Source: Cudoniella acicularis (Eukaryota; Ascomycota; Leotiomycetes; Helotiales; Helotiaceae). From it: a stretch of DNA of 22,521 nucleotides. Under the pieces are notes generated by a model, which was not told the DNA's origin, ran no database searches, and saw nothing but the letters and a program-made list of their open reading frames with translations. Numbering within the stretch: the first letter of the stretch is position 1; every line of letters begins with the position of its first letter. The stretch covers positions 1 through 22,521 of the forward strand of contig JAAMPI010000946.1 of assembly GCA_013054445.1 (NCBI GenBank), in the 5' to 3' direction. A program made the translations under genes and the position numbers. Shown piece after piece: positions 1-12,709 of this stretch.

Positions 1-34
1 CTTACCCCGACATTTTGCTGACGCGAAGTAAAAG

Positions 35-271
35 GAAAACACCCCCACAAACTTCGCCTGGCACGGCCGCATCCCCGTGCTCATCGGCGGCCACCACAGT
101 TTCCGCTTTGAACCAAGCAGGATAACGGAAGGAGGAACGACATTCGCGCAGGAAGAGAACTTTTCGGGATTGTTTGGTCAATTGGTAGGGGGGGGGAGTG
201 TGAGGAGAGGGTTTGAGCAGTTTAATGAGGATCTTAAGGCGTGGGTTGAGGGGAAAGAGGGTAGGAGATAG
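35..271 (+). CDS. SRPBCC (polyketide cyclase/START-like) protein, C-terminal exon
   Basis: Last exon of a gene that begins left of the window. An in-frame stop at 29-31 and a CTGAC branch-like motif at 17-21 place the acceptor AG at 33-34, so coding resumes at 35 and ends with TAG at 269-271 (78 codons). The residues read W-H-G-R-I-P, then GGHHSFRFEP, a Gly-Gly-Thr turn, an F-x-Q-x-E-x-FSGLFG strand, and a C-terminal helix GFEQFNEDLKAWVEG. This order (WxGR, a HxF strand, TxFxQxExFxG, then a long helix with GFExxNxxLK) is typical of the C-terminal half of SRPBCC-domain proteins, small hydrophobic-ligand-binding folds. The specific ligand or reaction cannot be told. The family call comes from remembered motif order, not a search. 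Confidence 0.7.
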   Translation, partial: ENTPTNFAWHGRIPVLIGGHHSFRFEPSRITEGGTTFAQEENFSGLFGQLVGGGSVRRGFEQFNEDLKAWVEGKEGRR

Positions 272-669
272 GATGTTGGGGAGAGAATAGTGTTGTATAT
301 ATAGATGAGATTTTCCTTTTTCGGGTGTAATTATAGAGGTCGTGAGGCTATATAAGGAGTGAGCTCTATTAACTTATAGAAACTCTATAAATAAAAAAAT
401 AAAAGAATATAATATTCTATTACTAGAGACTAGACTATATAATACTAGAGAGTATCTAGGGATTATCTTATTAAATATCCTAACTAGTTCTATTTTATAT
501 ATCTATCTAAAAGAGCTTTGATTTTCTATTCCTCTTTATTATTAATAAGATTAGACTACATAAAGCTCTAATAACTAAATATAAAAGATATTATATAATT
601 TCTTATATTTAGATAAAAGCTTTAACTAGTATATGTAATTATCTAGAAATTCTAAGAGACTATAACTAT

Positions 670-838
670 TGTAGTGGGGAGTCGTGTTCTGGGTCACATG
701 TTCGCAGACATGTGACCTAGGCGAAGAAGGATAAAAGATGTGTTCTCAGGCAGCTTAGCTTCTTCTTCTTTAGTCAAATCGATGTCTATTTGAACTCCCT
801 CCCTTCTGAGTTATACACGACATCCCTGCACCTCTACA
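670..838. mobile_element. Probable solo LTR (copia-like size), 169 bp
   Basis: The unit starts TGTAG and ends CTACA, a perfect 5-bp terminal inverted repeat of the TG...CA type that bounds long terminal repeats. Inside, 692-701 and 708-717 form a perfect 10-bp inverted repeat (GGTCACATGT / ACATGTGACC, 6-nt loop). The unit is clearly richer in G+C than the flanks. Flanking pentamers are ACTAT on the left and CTAAT on the right, so a clean 5-bp target duplication is not visible; decay of the flanks or a boundary error of one base could explain this. No internal element or second copy is in the window, so it would be a solo LTR. Confidence 0.5.
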
Positions 839-1262
839 CTAATCTGTTTTTTTTAGCTATTTTTTTTAGTATAGGTGTTTTTATTTAGCGAGATACCAAA
901 TAAGAGTGTTATACGAAAATAAAAGTAGTATAGTTTATTAACACCCTTAAGGGGCCGGCCCTACTTTCGCTTAGCTCCCTGCACCTAATCAGGGATTCGG
1001 GGCTATAGTATCGGAATTCCTCCTTTTTTTTCGTTTTAAAGTAAGTTCGTCCTGATATCTCTTTAAGATTGTAATAAATAGATACTAAGTATTATCGGAA
1101 GGAAAGCCTTCTAGCTCTAAGCCGATTTAAAGATCCTCTTATTGCGAGAGGATAATATAGACGTGTCTTCTTTTATTTAAAAGTAAATAACTTTAGGAGC
1201 TCTATTTGAAGTAATTTAAATGCGATACCGGGAGCTCTTTTCAAAGGTATAAAATATATTCC

Positions 1263-1372
1263 GAGAGCTTTACCTGGGAGCTGAGCCTAGGAGTTTACTC
1301 GCGAGCCTCTATTCGGGAGCCTCTATTTAGCAGCTTCACCTAGGAGCTTTACCCTAGACTTTACCTAGGAAG
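1263..1372. repeat. Degenerate 13-14 bp tandem repeat
   Basis: About eight diverged units related to GGAGCTTTACCTA follow each other: GAGAGCTTTACCTG, GGAGCTGAGCCTA, GGAGTTTACTCGC, GAGCCTCTATTCG, GGAGCCTCTATTTA, GCAGCTTCACCTA, GGAGCTTTACCCTA and a truncated end. Related GGAGCT words also lie just upstream (about 1230). The units keep their phase but differ at many sites, indicating an old minisatellite inside the A+T-rich block. Confidence 0.5.
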
Positions 1373-1908
1373 AGTCTATATACGAGGGCACGCCGCCTGG
1401 CTGAAAAAGAATCATAAACTTTACTATAAAAATAATTTATATAAGCTAAATTATTAGTGGAGGAAGAAGGCCAGAACTAATACTAATCAAATTAAAATTA
1501 ATTTGATTTTAATCTTATTTTAAAATATAAATATACTCTAGATTATAGTTCCTAATTTTAAACAAAACCATTAATTCTTAGAACAAAGGGAACATAAAGG
1601 AAGTAAATAAAGAGATAATCCAGGTATAGAGAACTGAGATTTGTTATTTCTAAGTACTAAATATAAGATTCTTGATTCAGTGATTAAATAGCTAGACCTA
1701 GAGTAAGAGAAAGAAAGATAAAGAGGGATAAATAATTGGTTTAGAGAGAAAGGTGTTTAAAAGTGCTTAAGGAATTTGAAATACTTGTGTTTGTAGTTGT
1801 AGTCAGTGTAATCATTAGTATAAACTAGTCTGACTAACTTAGTTTCGACATAGCAGGCAGCACTTCACTTTTCTTGGCGTTATGACTCTAACCATCTATC
1901 TCCATATC

Positions 1909-2930
1909 TTAAAAGGCCTCAGTGACCTTCGATACATCAGAAGCAGCGCCCTCTTCATCTACATACATGCTGCCTTCATCATCTCCACCAACCTCGCCAG
2001 AAGCACTCTCTTCGTCGTCATCTTCTTCGTCAGAACTTTCCAAGGGTTCCTCGGCCGGGCCGTCGGCGTTTGGTGCGACTCGCTATAATTTGATCAGTAA
2101 AAGTGTAATTTCCACCATTTCAAAAAGAACTTACAGCGACGTCTAGGTCCGAAACGTTATACTTCAACGGCTTGGCAGCCCAGCAGTCATTCACGTTTGC
2201 AGTGGGGTGTAACTGTTATAGAGCAAGCCAGTCTAATTGTAATACTGCGATGAAATTAGACGATTATCACTTACAGTTCTCAAAGTTTCTTGAGCAAAAC
2301 CTTCAACTCATCCGTTACAACCATCTCCAGTTCATACTTTTTGATGAGCATCCTCGCGTACGCTGCTTCTAGTTGCCTGATATTTAGGACTTCTAAATTG
2401 TTGTTACGGGCTTTTAGATCGAAAAGGTTGGCGAAGTGGAGGAAGGAGACTGGTTCAAGATCGTGGAAAGGCTTTCGAATGTTTGGAACTAGCAATTTCA
2501 TTGCATTTTCGGTCTAGCATAGCATGCCATGGTGTGTGTATGTGTGTGTGTGTGTGAGTCGAGAATGCTGGGATCGGTAGTAGGCAGTGAGTTCTTGAGA
2601 AGTAGTTCGCAAGGGACGGTATAGTAGGTGACGTGAGCAGGTGTCGATTCTTCAACTTCAGTGCTAGTCTCAGCGACCGCGAAAACCAGGTCGCCAGCCT
2701 CGCCGATCACCACATGGGTTTGCTGGGCCTGAAAACCGCATATTAGTCTTATTTCTCTCACTAGAGAGCTTGGTTTCTTACTTGAGAAGATATTGTGGTT
2801 GTGGAGAAAAGTTGGGCCGAGTAGTTGGTCGAGGTCGATGTCGAATTCGAAGAATTGGTTACGGAGGAGAAGAGTTGGTTACGGAAGCGTTGAAGTTGAG
2901 AAGCTCAAAAGATTTTGAAGGCGGTCTGAA
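1909..2930 (-). pseudogene. Broken intron-containing gene with acidic C-terminal tail, family unknown
   Basis: Minus-strand coding-like exons are separated by good introns: 2729-2781 (GTAAGA...TTTTCAG), one ending just above 2516 (CTAG acceptor), 2213-2274 (GTAAGT...AACAG) and one ending near 2087. The clearest exon (about 2515-2283) contains KLLVPNIRKPFHDL, FLHFANLFDLKARNNN and IRQLEAAYARMLIKKYELEM. The last exon is a strongly acidic tail (EESSDEEDDDEES-like composition) ending with TAA at 1909-1911. Lesions: TGA at 2905-2907 and at 2280-2282, both one C-to-T change from CGA; no ATG in the first exon frame; the obvious splice at 2269-2274 does not restore frame; and no good donor exists before the GT microsatellite. 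I read it as a decaying gene. A live gene with an unusual structure is possible but less likely. Confidence 0.45.
2532..2556. repeat. (GT)n microsatellite, interrupted
   Basis: A run of GT dinucleotides broken by one TA (GTGTGTGTATGTGTGTG...). On the minus strand it lies in the presumed intron just upstream of the CTAG acceptor of the main exon of the 1909-2930 relic. Confidence 0.9.
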
Positions 2931-3293
2931 AAGGGTTGCTCAGTGAATATGGCCACCAGCCACCCAGGTCCGATAGAGTTGCGCTATGCCGAAAACAGAT
3001 GGCAACTTTAGAAATGATAGATCGACTATCGGGGTAATTAAGCTACTCCTCGAACATTCACAAGTACAGCAATACTTAGAAAGTCAATTGCCCTACTCAT
3101 TCTTTTCACCAGTATTTTACTAAAGGCTCTTTCTGATGAAACCCTCATTAAGTACCTATAATTCCAAATATCAGGCACTGTGAGTAATTCAAGTCTACCA
3201 AACAGGTATCGACTATACCTGTCTAAATAACACTTTAAGTATTGAATTCAGTTCGAATGGCATTTAAGATATTTGCTACTCAAGTGAAAAGCT
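2931..3293. other. Intergenic, no gene seen
   Basis: Lies between the maltase stop (minus strand, left end 3294) and the relic at 1909-2930. It contains no convincing coding frame. It should hold the 3' untranslated region and poly(A) site of the maltase and any remaining promoter of the relic. Confidence 0.6.
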
Positions 3294-5987
<2,694 letters not shown>

Positions 5988-6641
5988 TCATTTCTTTTGA
6001 TAAAAAGGCTGAAGCAAAACGCTCTTCCCGAGGTTACCCCTCCTCCTTTTCTCCGTTTCCTGCCACCCTTCCCTCGTAACTATATACTTAACCTCAGCCA
6101 CCCNAACCCCCCCTTCACTCCTCTCTCCAACCCATCCAAACTTCCTCTCCACCAACCTCACAATTGCCACATTCTTCTCCAACATTTGACAACTAACATC
6201 TTTTATCTTTAAATCCACACACGCAAACACAAAGGCAATACTCAATCTCATACTCTCAACCGCGAAGCCCCTTCCCCTATATTCTTCATTCAGCATAACA
6301 CCCACATCAGCAATCCTCTCCCCATCAACGACATCAATACCACCGAATCCAGAGAGGCCGATAACTTTGCCTTCTTCTGAGGTTTGTAGAGGTGACGAGA
6401 GAAGGACGATAACGAGGTTGAGGCGACTGGGGAGGGGTTCAGAGGCTGATTCGCGCATTTTTTGGATGGTGATGAGAGCTTGCGGAGTGCTGAGTCCGGA
6501 GGGCGAGCACGTGAGGTCGTGAACGGTGTTGGAGGGGCGGGAGAGGATTTCTGCGAGAGCTGCGGCATCTTTTTCCTGGGGGTTGCGGAGGAGGATTGGG
6601 TGAGTTGGAGAATAGAGTTGCGTGTTGAGAAAGTTGGACAT
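5988..6641 (-). CDS. GNAT-family N-acetyltransferase
   Basis: Single-exon 217-aa protein. The frame is open further upstream (to 6758), but the ATG at 6641 starts MSNFLNTQLYSPTHPILLRNP, which fits the usual beginning of RimJ/RimL-like acetyltransferases, where a strand carrying LR precedes the first helix. The GNAT core follows: a strand VIGLSGFGGID (about residues 93-103), then ADVGVMLNEEYRGRGFA with the acetyl-CoA pyrophosphate loop RGRGFA (122-127), and motif B NVAIVRLVERKFGWV. It transfers an acetyl group from acetyl-CoA to an amine; the substrate is unknown. An ambiguous base N at 6104, inside a C-rich run, makes residue 180 undetermined and could hide a small indel. Past that point the frame remains open to TAA. 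Confidence 0.8.
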   Translation of the reverse strand: MSNFLNTQLYSPTHPILLRNPQEKDAAALAEILSRPSNTVHDLTCSPSGLSTPQALITIQKMRESASEPLPSRLNLVIVLLSSPLQTSEEGKVIGLSGFGGIDVVDGERIADVGVMLNEEYRGRGFAVESMRLSIAFVFACVDLKIKDVSCQMLEKNVAIVRLVERKFGWVGERSEGGVXVAEVKYIVTREGWQETEKRRRGNLGKSVLLQPFYQKK

Positions 6642-7662
6642 CTTTATTGTTTTGGACCTGGATAATTGAACATTGAAGTGATAATTTGCCAATCGATTTT
6701 CAGAAAAGAGCATCAACATGTCGATCAAAAAGTCCAGGACTTTGATCTCAAAAAACAACCTCTTTATATTGATTCCGAGGCACTTCCGAGGTAAGATGAC
6801 TCATAATCAGCACTTACTCATTCAAAACAGGAAGGTGTGAAGATGCAAAACGATAGTTGAAGCAAGGCTGGAAATTTCTTGACACTGTTAATTCAAAGGA
6901 ATAACATATTTTATGTCACTCTAGCCTTGAGTCACTGGTTGATATCGTGTTTCGGGGGTGAGAGGGCGACTTGAGGTCGAACAGTTTTTACGTGAAAATG
7001 AACATGAGAGGGAACATTGCAGACGACAAGCAAATAGGCGTAAAACCACTAGGTTGAGAGACATCAAGCTTCTTGATAGTTTAGAGAGATCAGTCCAATT
7101 TTGATTCGGCAGGCTCTACATCCGAAGACAACTGACGCCTCTGTCTGTCGTTATTCGCGGATGCGTCTCAATTCAGACATTAATTTGAACATATGAGAAA
7201 GCACTCTTCGTAAATCTTCTCTCCCCAGGGGAGCCTTGATACTTTTGAGAGAGTCGTGGAATTGATGGATTGATTCCTCATGAGTCGTGGTTGTGATGAA
7301 GCTGTGAGAATAATTGCGACGCTTCGCTATCCTCTGCTAGGCAAACCCACCCCGGTGGTTGCCGGAGCAAAAACAAATATAGAATCTCCCCAAAAATTCC
7401 TAATAAATACTTCGAGGAGCTTGACAAGCGTATGAAAAATTTCTTATTGTTTGTAATGATATTTGAAGAAAAGAATGTAGGAGGTAGAAATTTTGTGGTT
7501 GCGTTCGGCCCAAAGACCTTATCTGATCCCGAACCCTTGATCGCGTCATCCTTCAACCCCACCACAGCATCCCCTCATCCCATCCATGAACACGAGTAAT
7601 CCAGCGATCAGTCATCATCATGGTTCCCTCTTCGCTCCTTCATCCCCTCCCACCGCATCGCC
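6642..7662. promoter_or_regulatory. Divergent intergenic region between acetyltransferase and lipid kinase
   Basis: About 1 kb separating two genes transcribed away from each other. No protein-like frame is convincing; a 95-codon minus-strand frame at 7278-7565 has no recognisable motifs. Near the right end, two ATGs at 7586 and 7620 open short frames that overlap the lipid kinase start at 7663, so they would act as upstream ORFs if transcribed. Confidence 0.5.
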
Positions 7663-9126
7663 ATGGCGGCCCCTTCATCCTCGAGTTCTGATGCGACATA
7701 CCCTTCCAGCGAAAGCGACACCGAGAGTGCGACTACGAACTATGGCCATGTAGGAGACGAGCCTGTACATTTCGTCTACCGCCGCGGCGCGTTGACCTGG
7801 GGATCGCATTCATTGAAAGAGGAGGATATAATCACGGTTACAGAGGTAGAGGGGAGCAATATTGGGCATACCATCTTCAGCCTGCTGCCGGCAGATCCAG
7901 AATCGAAGAAGCCATTTGAGATTCGGACGACGACGCTACGCTTCTGCCACAAGACTTCCTTAACAAGTACTTGTTTCGAGCTCTGCCGCCATATCTGGAG
8001 CCTTCAAATAATCTGCAGATTCTTGTCTCGACTTTATCGGGTACAGGCTTGTCCCCGAACTTCTTCGATGAAGTTCTACACCCAGTCCTGAAGGCCATCG
8101 GGCTAGCAGATTCGACCTACAATGTTGTGCGGACAAAGAGCGCGGAATCTGCCATGGACTTTGCGAGATCGACTCTATTGGTGGCAGCGAATGAAGGTAA
8201 GAAGCAGACAGTGTTGATGTTGAGTGGGGATGGCGGGGTGGTGGACATGATCAATGGGCTTTTAGAGAGCGGAGGCAGATCAAAGTATCATCCCCCTCTC
8301 TTCTTGAGGGACAGTTGGCTGACTTGTATCTAGGAATTACACCCCTCCTATTCTTTTCCAGTTGCCACTCGGAACCGGCAATGCACTCTTTCATTCCCTA
8401 CACCGATCTTCCCACCTTCCTTCGATATATATACAAGGTCTTCGGACTCTTTTGCATGGCTCTCCAAAACCCCTTCCCATATTCCAAGCCAGGTTCTCTC
8501 CTGGCGCACGACTTGTCACAGATGAAGGACAAAAAGCTACACCCTTGTCGAACGATACTCTCTACGGCGCCGTAGTTGCGAGCTATGGATTGCACGCAAC
8601 GCTCGTGGCAGACTCTGACACCACCGAATACCGAAAGCATGGAGACAAGCGATTTGGGCTCGTGGCAAAGGATCTCCTCTTCCCTGAAGACGGAGCCACT
8701 CCACACGCGTACCAGGCACAAGTTACCTTGGTGAGCCACGGAAAAGAACTTGTCATTGATTGCAAGGAACATGGTTACATCCTGGCCAGCTTGGTGTCGA
8801 ATCTGGAGAAGACCTTCACAATATCCCCATCTAGTAAACCCTTAGATGGGCAGCTGCGAGTTGTCAACTTCGGAGCTCTGAACGGGCAACAGACGATGGA
8901 GATCATGAAAGGTGCTTATGCAAATGGGAAACATGTGGAAATGGAAGGTGTAGGCTATGATGCCGTTGAATCCCTCAAAATAAATTTCTTGGAAAAGGGT
9001 GAGTCATGGAAATGGCGAAGGTGTTGCATTGATGGCTTAATTGTAGGGATTGAGGAGGGAGGTTGGATGGAAGTGAAGGTGGTAGAGAGAGGCGGAGAAG
9101 TTGTGCATGTCGTCAGTGACGCTTGA
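7663..9126 (+). CDS. Diacylglycerol/sphingoid-base kinase-type lipid kinase, frameshifted
   Basis: Two exons, 7663-8284 and 8334-9126; the intron (49 bp) has donor GTATCA, branch CTGAC at 8319-8323 and acceptor CTAG. About 471 aa if intact. The DAGK catalytic domain is clear: QILVSTLSGTGLSP, the nucleotide-binding LSGDGGVVDMING (near residue 187), then PLGTGNALFHS (near 217), a YGAVVASYGLHATLVADSD block and a C-terminal WRRCCIDGLIVGI strand as in sphingosine kinases. It should phosphorylate a lipid alcohol with ATP. Problem: the first part reads in one frame to FEIRTTTL (about 7945) and the rest resumes one base back at LPQDFLNKYL, with a stop at 7917 in the second frame and no usable intron between. 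One base is missing near 7935-7950, by mutation or by assembly error. Start context GCCATGG is good. Confidence 0.8.
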
Positions 9127-10402
9127 CCCAGTTATCTCTTTCCCAGTGCCATATCCGGAGATAAGGTTTTGGGAGGTTCCAATTGGCGTCATGGCTTGGC
9201 TTCAGGATATAGAATCCAGATCCTGTGGTAGTTTTAAATGACAACAGGATTCTTGGGAATAGGTTATTGCATCGAATTTCTACGTGAACGTATCACCATG
9301 GCGCATCACCTCTACACAATATCATGTCAATATGTGCCTCTCGAGCTCACCGGATCCGTCAAGCAACCTCCCCATACATTCTAACTCTCAGCAATCAAAC
9401 TTCTTGGACGCTTCTAGAAACATATCCACGGCAGAAAATGATAGGAAGTATAACCTTCCACAACAGCCTGTAACAGATCATAATAACACAAACTCAAACA
9501 TGGAAGATAACCCCATGACCTCCGAATATAGCCGGTCCTGTACCCCGCTAACCCCTCATTAACCTCGAATTTGACTCGAGTTTACACCCTCCCACATTAC
9601 CAGGACAAAAGCCCAAACTAATAAGATTTGCACGAGTATTACATAGCAATTTTATACCGCTCATACTATGGTTCATGTAATAAGTCTCCTGATAGGGCTG
9701 ATATCATTAGGGAGATATTAACCTGGTAGGGACTACATACTCAACAGTTCATTCGGTACGCGGCAGAATATGAACCCCATCGAGCTACATTCCCATTTGG
9801 ACGAACATCCCACTCATACATCCATTACCAAGAGACGCAAGTGCAGTGTATACACTTTCTCTACTCCGTACATTCCATTTATCAAATTAATACTTTTAAG
9901 TTCCCAATAGAGTCAATAGTTTGGCTAATTTCCCCCAAACACTTTTATATTCCGAGGTTTGTGAATAGCCTTCAAGGTAAATCCGAGCTGCAAACCCGAA
10001 ATAATCCTAATATCCCTGCTGGGGTGCGTAGAGTAATGGGCTATGAACGGATGCTTTGTTTTTTTTTTCCAGAATTCTTTTCGTTGAAGACATTGAACGT
10101 GGCCCATTAATAAACCATTTTTCGTTAGTCACCTAGAGATTCCCCGGCTTCCATAACGAGTACCGAGCACACACTCTCTAAACCGATTTCTAATCCTAGC
10201 TAATTCTAGGTTCCTGCATGAAAAACTCAGATGATGCTTTTGTAAGGATAACTGAAAGTCGGGTCAGTGTTTTCTTAGTATCGTTGAGAGTTGATGAATG
10301 TAACTCGTCCCAACAAACAAGTATCTTTCAATATCCACTGGTTCTTGGTCCTTCATCCTCTTTAAATTTGCTACCACTTTCGCACATATATACATCTCCA
10401 AC
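9127..10402. other. Intergenic, no gene seen
   Basis: About 1.3 kb between the lipid kinase and the hydrolase pseudogene. Short frames (9284-9562, 9841-10110) are low-complexity or lack motifs. A poly-T run lies at about 10060-10069. I see no RNA gene or element end. Confidence 0.5.
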
Positions 10403-11606
10403 ATAATTTTCAACCGTAGAACCTTCGCTGGCAGCATTCTTCTTCCCACGGCCACCTTACTATCCATTGTTTCAGTGGAATTTGGACTAGGTGCCATCCC
10501 ACTTCCGCCAGTCAACCCCCCTACATCCAAACAGCAAACAAAACAGGACCATACAACTTAGGGGTCCGACAACAGCACTACATCTCACAAGGCCGCAACC
10601 TCACCCTCTTCCTGTGGTATCCCTCCAAACCCGTCCCCAACTCAACTCCCTTTATCTTAGAAAGTGGCATCTACGGCACCGCCATCCAAAAACCCCCCTT
10701 AGACCGCACCAACTCCCCTTACCTACCCATCCTCTTCTCCTCTGGTCTCGGCGCCCACGGCGACAGCTACTTCTTCTACGCATAAAACCTCGCCAGTACA
10801 GCAACGGCTATATCGTCGCCTCTCTCCCACACTTCGACTCTTACACCGCACTCCCCACCAACTCCTCTTCCCTCCTCGCCATCGCGCAAACCTACAAAGA
10901 AGAAGATCAAGGTAGTGCCGCGGTGGAAGTCACATACACGGAGTGGTTTCGCGCCACGGAATTCGCGCTCACGTATCGTGCGCAAGAAATCAGAGCAGCG
11001 CTCGACTCGGTCCTGTTGGAATCTTCTTTGAACCCGAGCTCGTTGTTTTATAAAGCGGTGGATGAGGAGAGGATTGGCATGTCTGGGCATTCTCTGGGTA
11101 CTTTTTATACCCCTATTGTTGGTGGTTGAATGCTGATTTATTGCGATTACGCTATGAATTCTTCAGAACTCAATCCCTCTACCTACCTTATTACGGAAGT
11201 CTCTCCTTGTGCTTTCCCCGCTCGCAAGACCCTAGCAAGACCGTTCGCACTGAAAGATAGGAGGATAAAAGTCGTTATTCCCCTTGTGGCACTGGTGTTC
11301 ATACAAGATAGGCAAATTGCAGGCGCTACTAAGCAGGTGAAAGTACCGATGATGGCGCTCATGGGTGATGCTTTGCAGGAGGAATCTATGCGAGCCCCTC
11401 AAGAACTTATTTATAACAATACAGCTGGTGATGCTGATTGAGTTATGGTAGCAAATACGTCTCATTATTTGGTGGGAGATGCGTATCAGCTTAATCCGAA
11501 GTTTTCGCTCAGTTTGCAGGAGAAAGATAGGGTTGATTTTGTGGCTAAGGCGAGTGTTTATATGGGGTATGAGGCAAGGTTTTTTAAGGCGTTTTTGAGG
11601 AGGTGA
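10403..11606 (+). pseudogene. Secreted PAF-acetylhydrolase-like alpha/beta hydrolase, pseudogene
   Basis: Pieces of one hydrolase lie in order across frame breaks. A hydrophobic leader (TFAGSILLPTATLLSIVSV, from about 10421) is followed, one frame over, by GPYNLGVRQQHYIS and RNLTLFLWYPSKP (10546 on), an oxyanion-region strand LPILFSSGLGAHGDSYFFYA, then NGYIVASLPHFDSY, the nucleophile elbow ERIGMSGHSLGTF, and finally ANTSHYLVGDAYQLNP with the likely catalytic His. This order fits the PAF-acetylhydrolase/lipase-like family. Lesions: the likely start codon is ATA (10403-10405); a frame change lies between leader and mature part; TAA at 10783-10785 (CAA expected); 5 extra bases at 10797-10801; and TGA at 11127-11129 and 11439-11441. 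The last frame ends with TGA at 11604-11606. It cannot make the full enzyme. Confidence 0.8.
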
Positions 11607-12709
11607 AGGAAATGTTGAAGATGGTGAGTGAGGGGTTTGTGAGGGAGTTGGGGTGGAGGGATTGAGGATTGATGGTGGGTTAAAAGGGAGACGGGATCTT
11701 AAAAAAATATTTAAGGACAGACTATGGCGGGTGACTGCCCACTACTTTTAAAATAATAGGAACATAGGTGTACACGCAGTTTATCCTTACATCAAAGTTT
11801 TTAGTCATTCAGTTACGACAAATTTACTAAGTATTTTATTTATTTCTCTCTAATTAAACTTTTTCCCCAGTTACTTTAAATGGAATGCCTGACCCAACAA
11901 ACTAGGTTTTTTTATATTTTTCAGTAATAAACATAACAGTAAGTATCCTGAATGCGTTCCTTAAACTTAGTTTTATACCTGAAGTGCTACTTTAGTAAGG
12001 GCGGGACAGAATGGCAAGGTGGTCTATAGCATTTCTTAGGTTTGAGTTACTCACAGAAACTGAGATATTGAGTTTCTGAGAGTACCTATTTGGGGTTTCT
12101 ATCCTAAAAACTCCTTTTATAGGCATTTTCTTATTTCTTTAACATTTGAAAGACCGATACATTATTCACGGTGGCATGGAGAAGGATATCGAGGGTATTG
12201 ATATCATTTTAAGTGGCGTTTCAGGTAGCATTTGGGATCTTTGCTAATAAACTAGTCAATGCCTAGTTTACCTATAGGTTCTTGAAACCCGAAAAACATT
12301 TACCCCGCCTATGTGTTTTATAAGTGTAAATCAAACTCTACAATTTCAAGTTCAAGTTGGTATAGACTTAGAATTCCTAGGATTTAGTTAAGAAGTGTTC
12401 CCCACACACCTACCACTCGCCTTAGAAAAAAGGTGGCCATTACCACCCAGACTCCCCGCACTGATAAACAGCAGAATCGGCATTAACAAACATACTTTAG
12501 GAACCATTCACATGCAAAAAGCAAAGCTGCATATTTTTCTCGTAGTAATACATATCTATTAAAAACTAACTATGTAACTCTCCGCCAATCCAATAACTTA
12601 ACCGACCAAAGGCAAAATCTCATGCATAGTGTACAGTATATGTGGTTGTAGAAAGCGGATTTAAGTAAGGCCACAGCGAAACCGAAGGTTGGGAAAGCGG
12701 CATCTCGAA
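11607..12709. other. Intergenic, no gene seen
   Basis: About 1.1 kb, A+T-rich, between the hydrolase pseudogene and the secreted-protein relic. Stops are dense in all frames, and no repeat, RNA gene or element boundary was recognised. Confidence 0.5.

Larger units (their letters stand above)
272..1908. other. A+T-rich gene-free block, probable RIP-degraded repeat DNA
   Basis: No frame of meaningful length is open on either strand. The stretch is dominated by TA-rich words such as TATA, CTA and TTA, which is how repeat DNA looks after repeat-induced point mutation in ascomycetes. Islands of higher G+C stand out: an LTR-like unit at 670-838, a segment around 950-1010 containing the palindrome GGGCCGGCCC (952-961), and a decayed tandem repeat at about 1263-1372. 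The words CCCTGCACCT recur near 824-833 and 979-988, suggesting related copies of one element. No transposase, integrase or reverse transcriptase can be read. Confidence 0.6.

Noticed and set aside
1882..2146. Ser-rich plus-strand frames
   Set aside because: They are the antisense of the acidic tail (Asp/Glu codons) of the minus-strand relic, flanked by good minus-strand splice sites.
7278..7565. 95-codon minus-strand frame
   Set aside because: No motif, no splice context and low-complexity hydrophobic stretches; sits in a divergent promoter region.
9284..9562. 92-codon plus-strand frame
   Set aside because: Asn/Ser/Pro-rich without domain features; begins at a non-ATG codon in an intergenic region.
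10491..10790. First part of a 212-codon plus-strand frame
   Set aside because: Pro/His/Arg-rich out-of-frame shadow of the hydrolase pseudogene; only its later part (after about 10803) is in the true frame.
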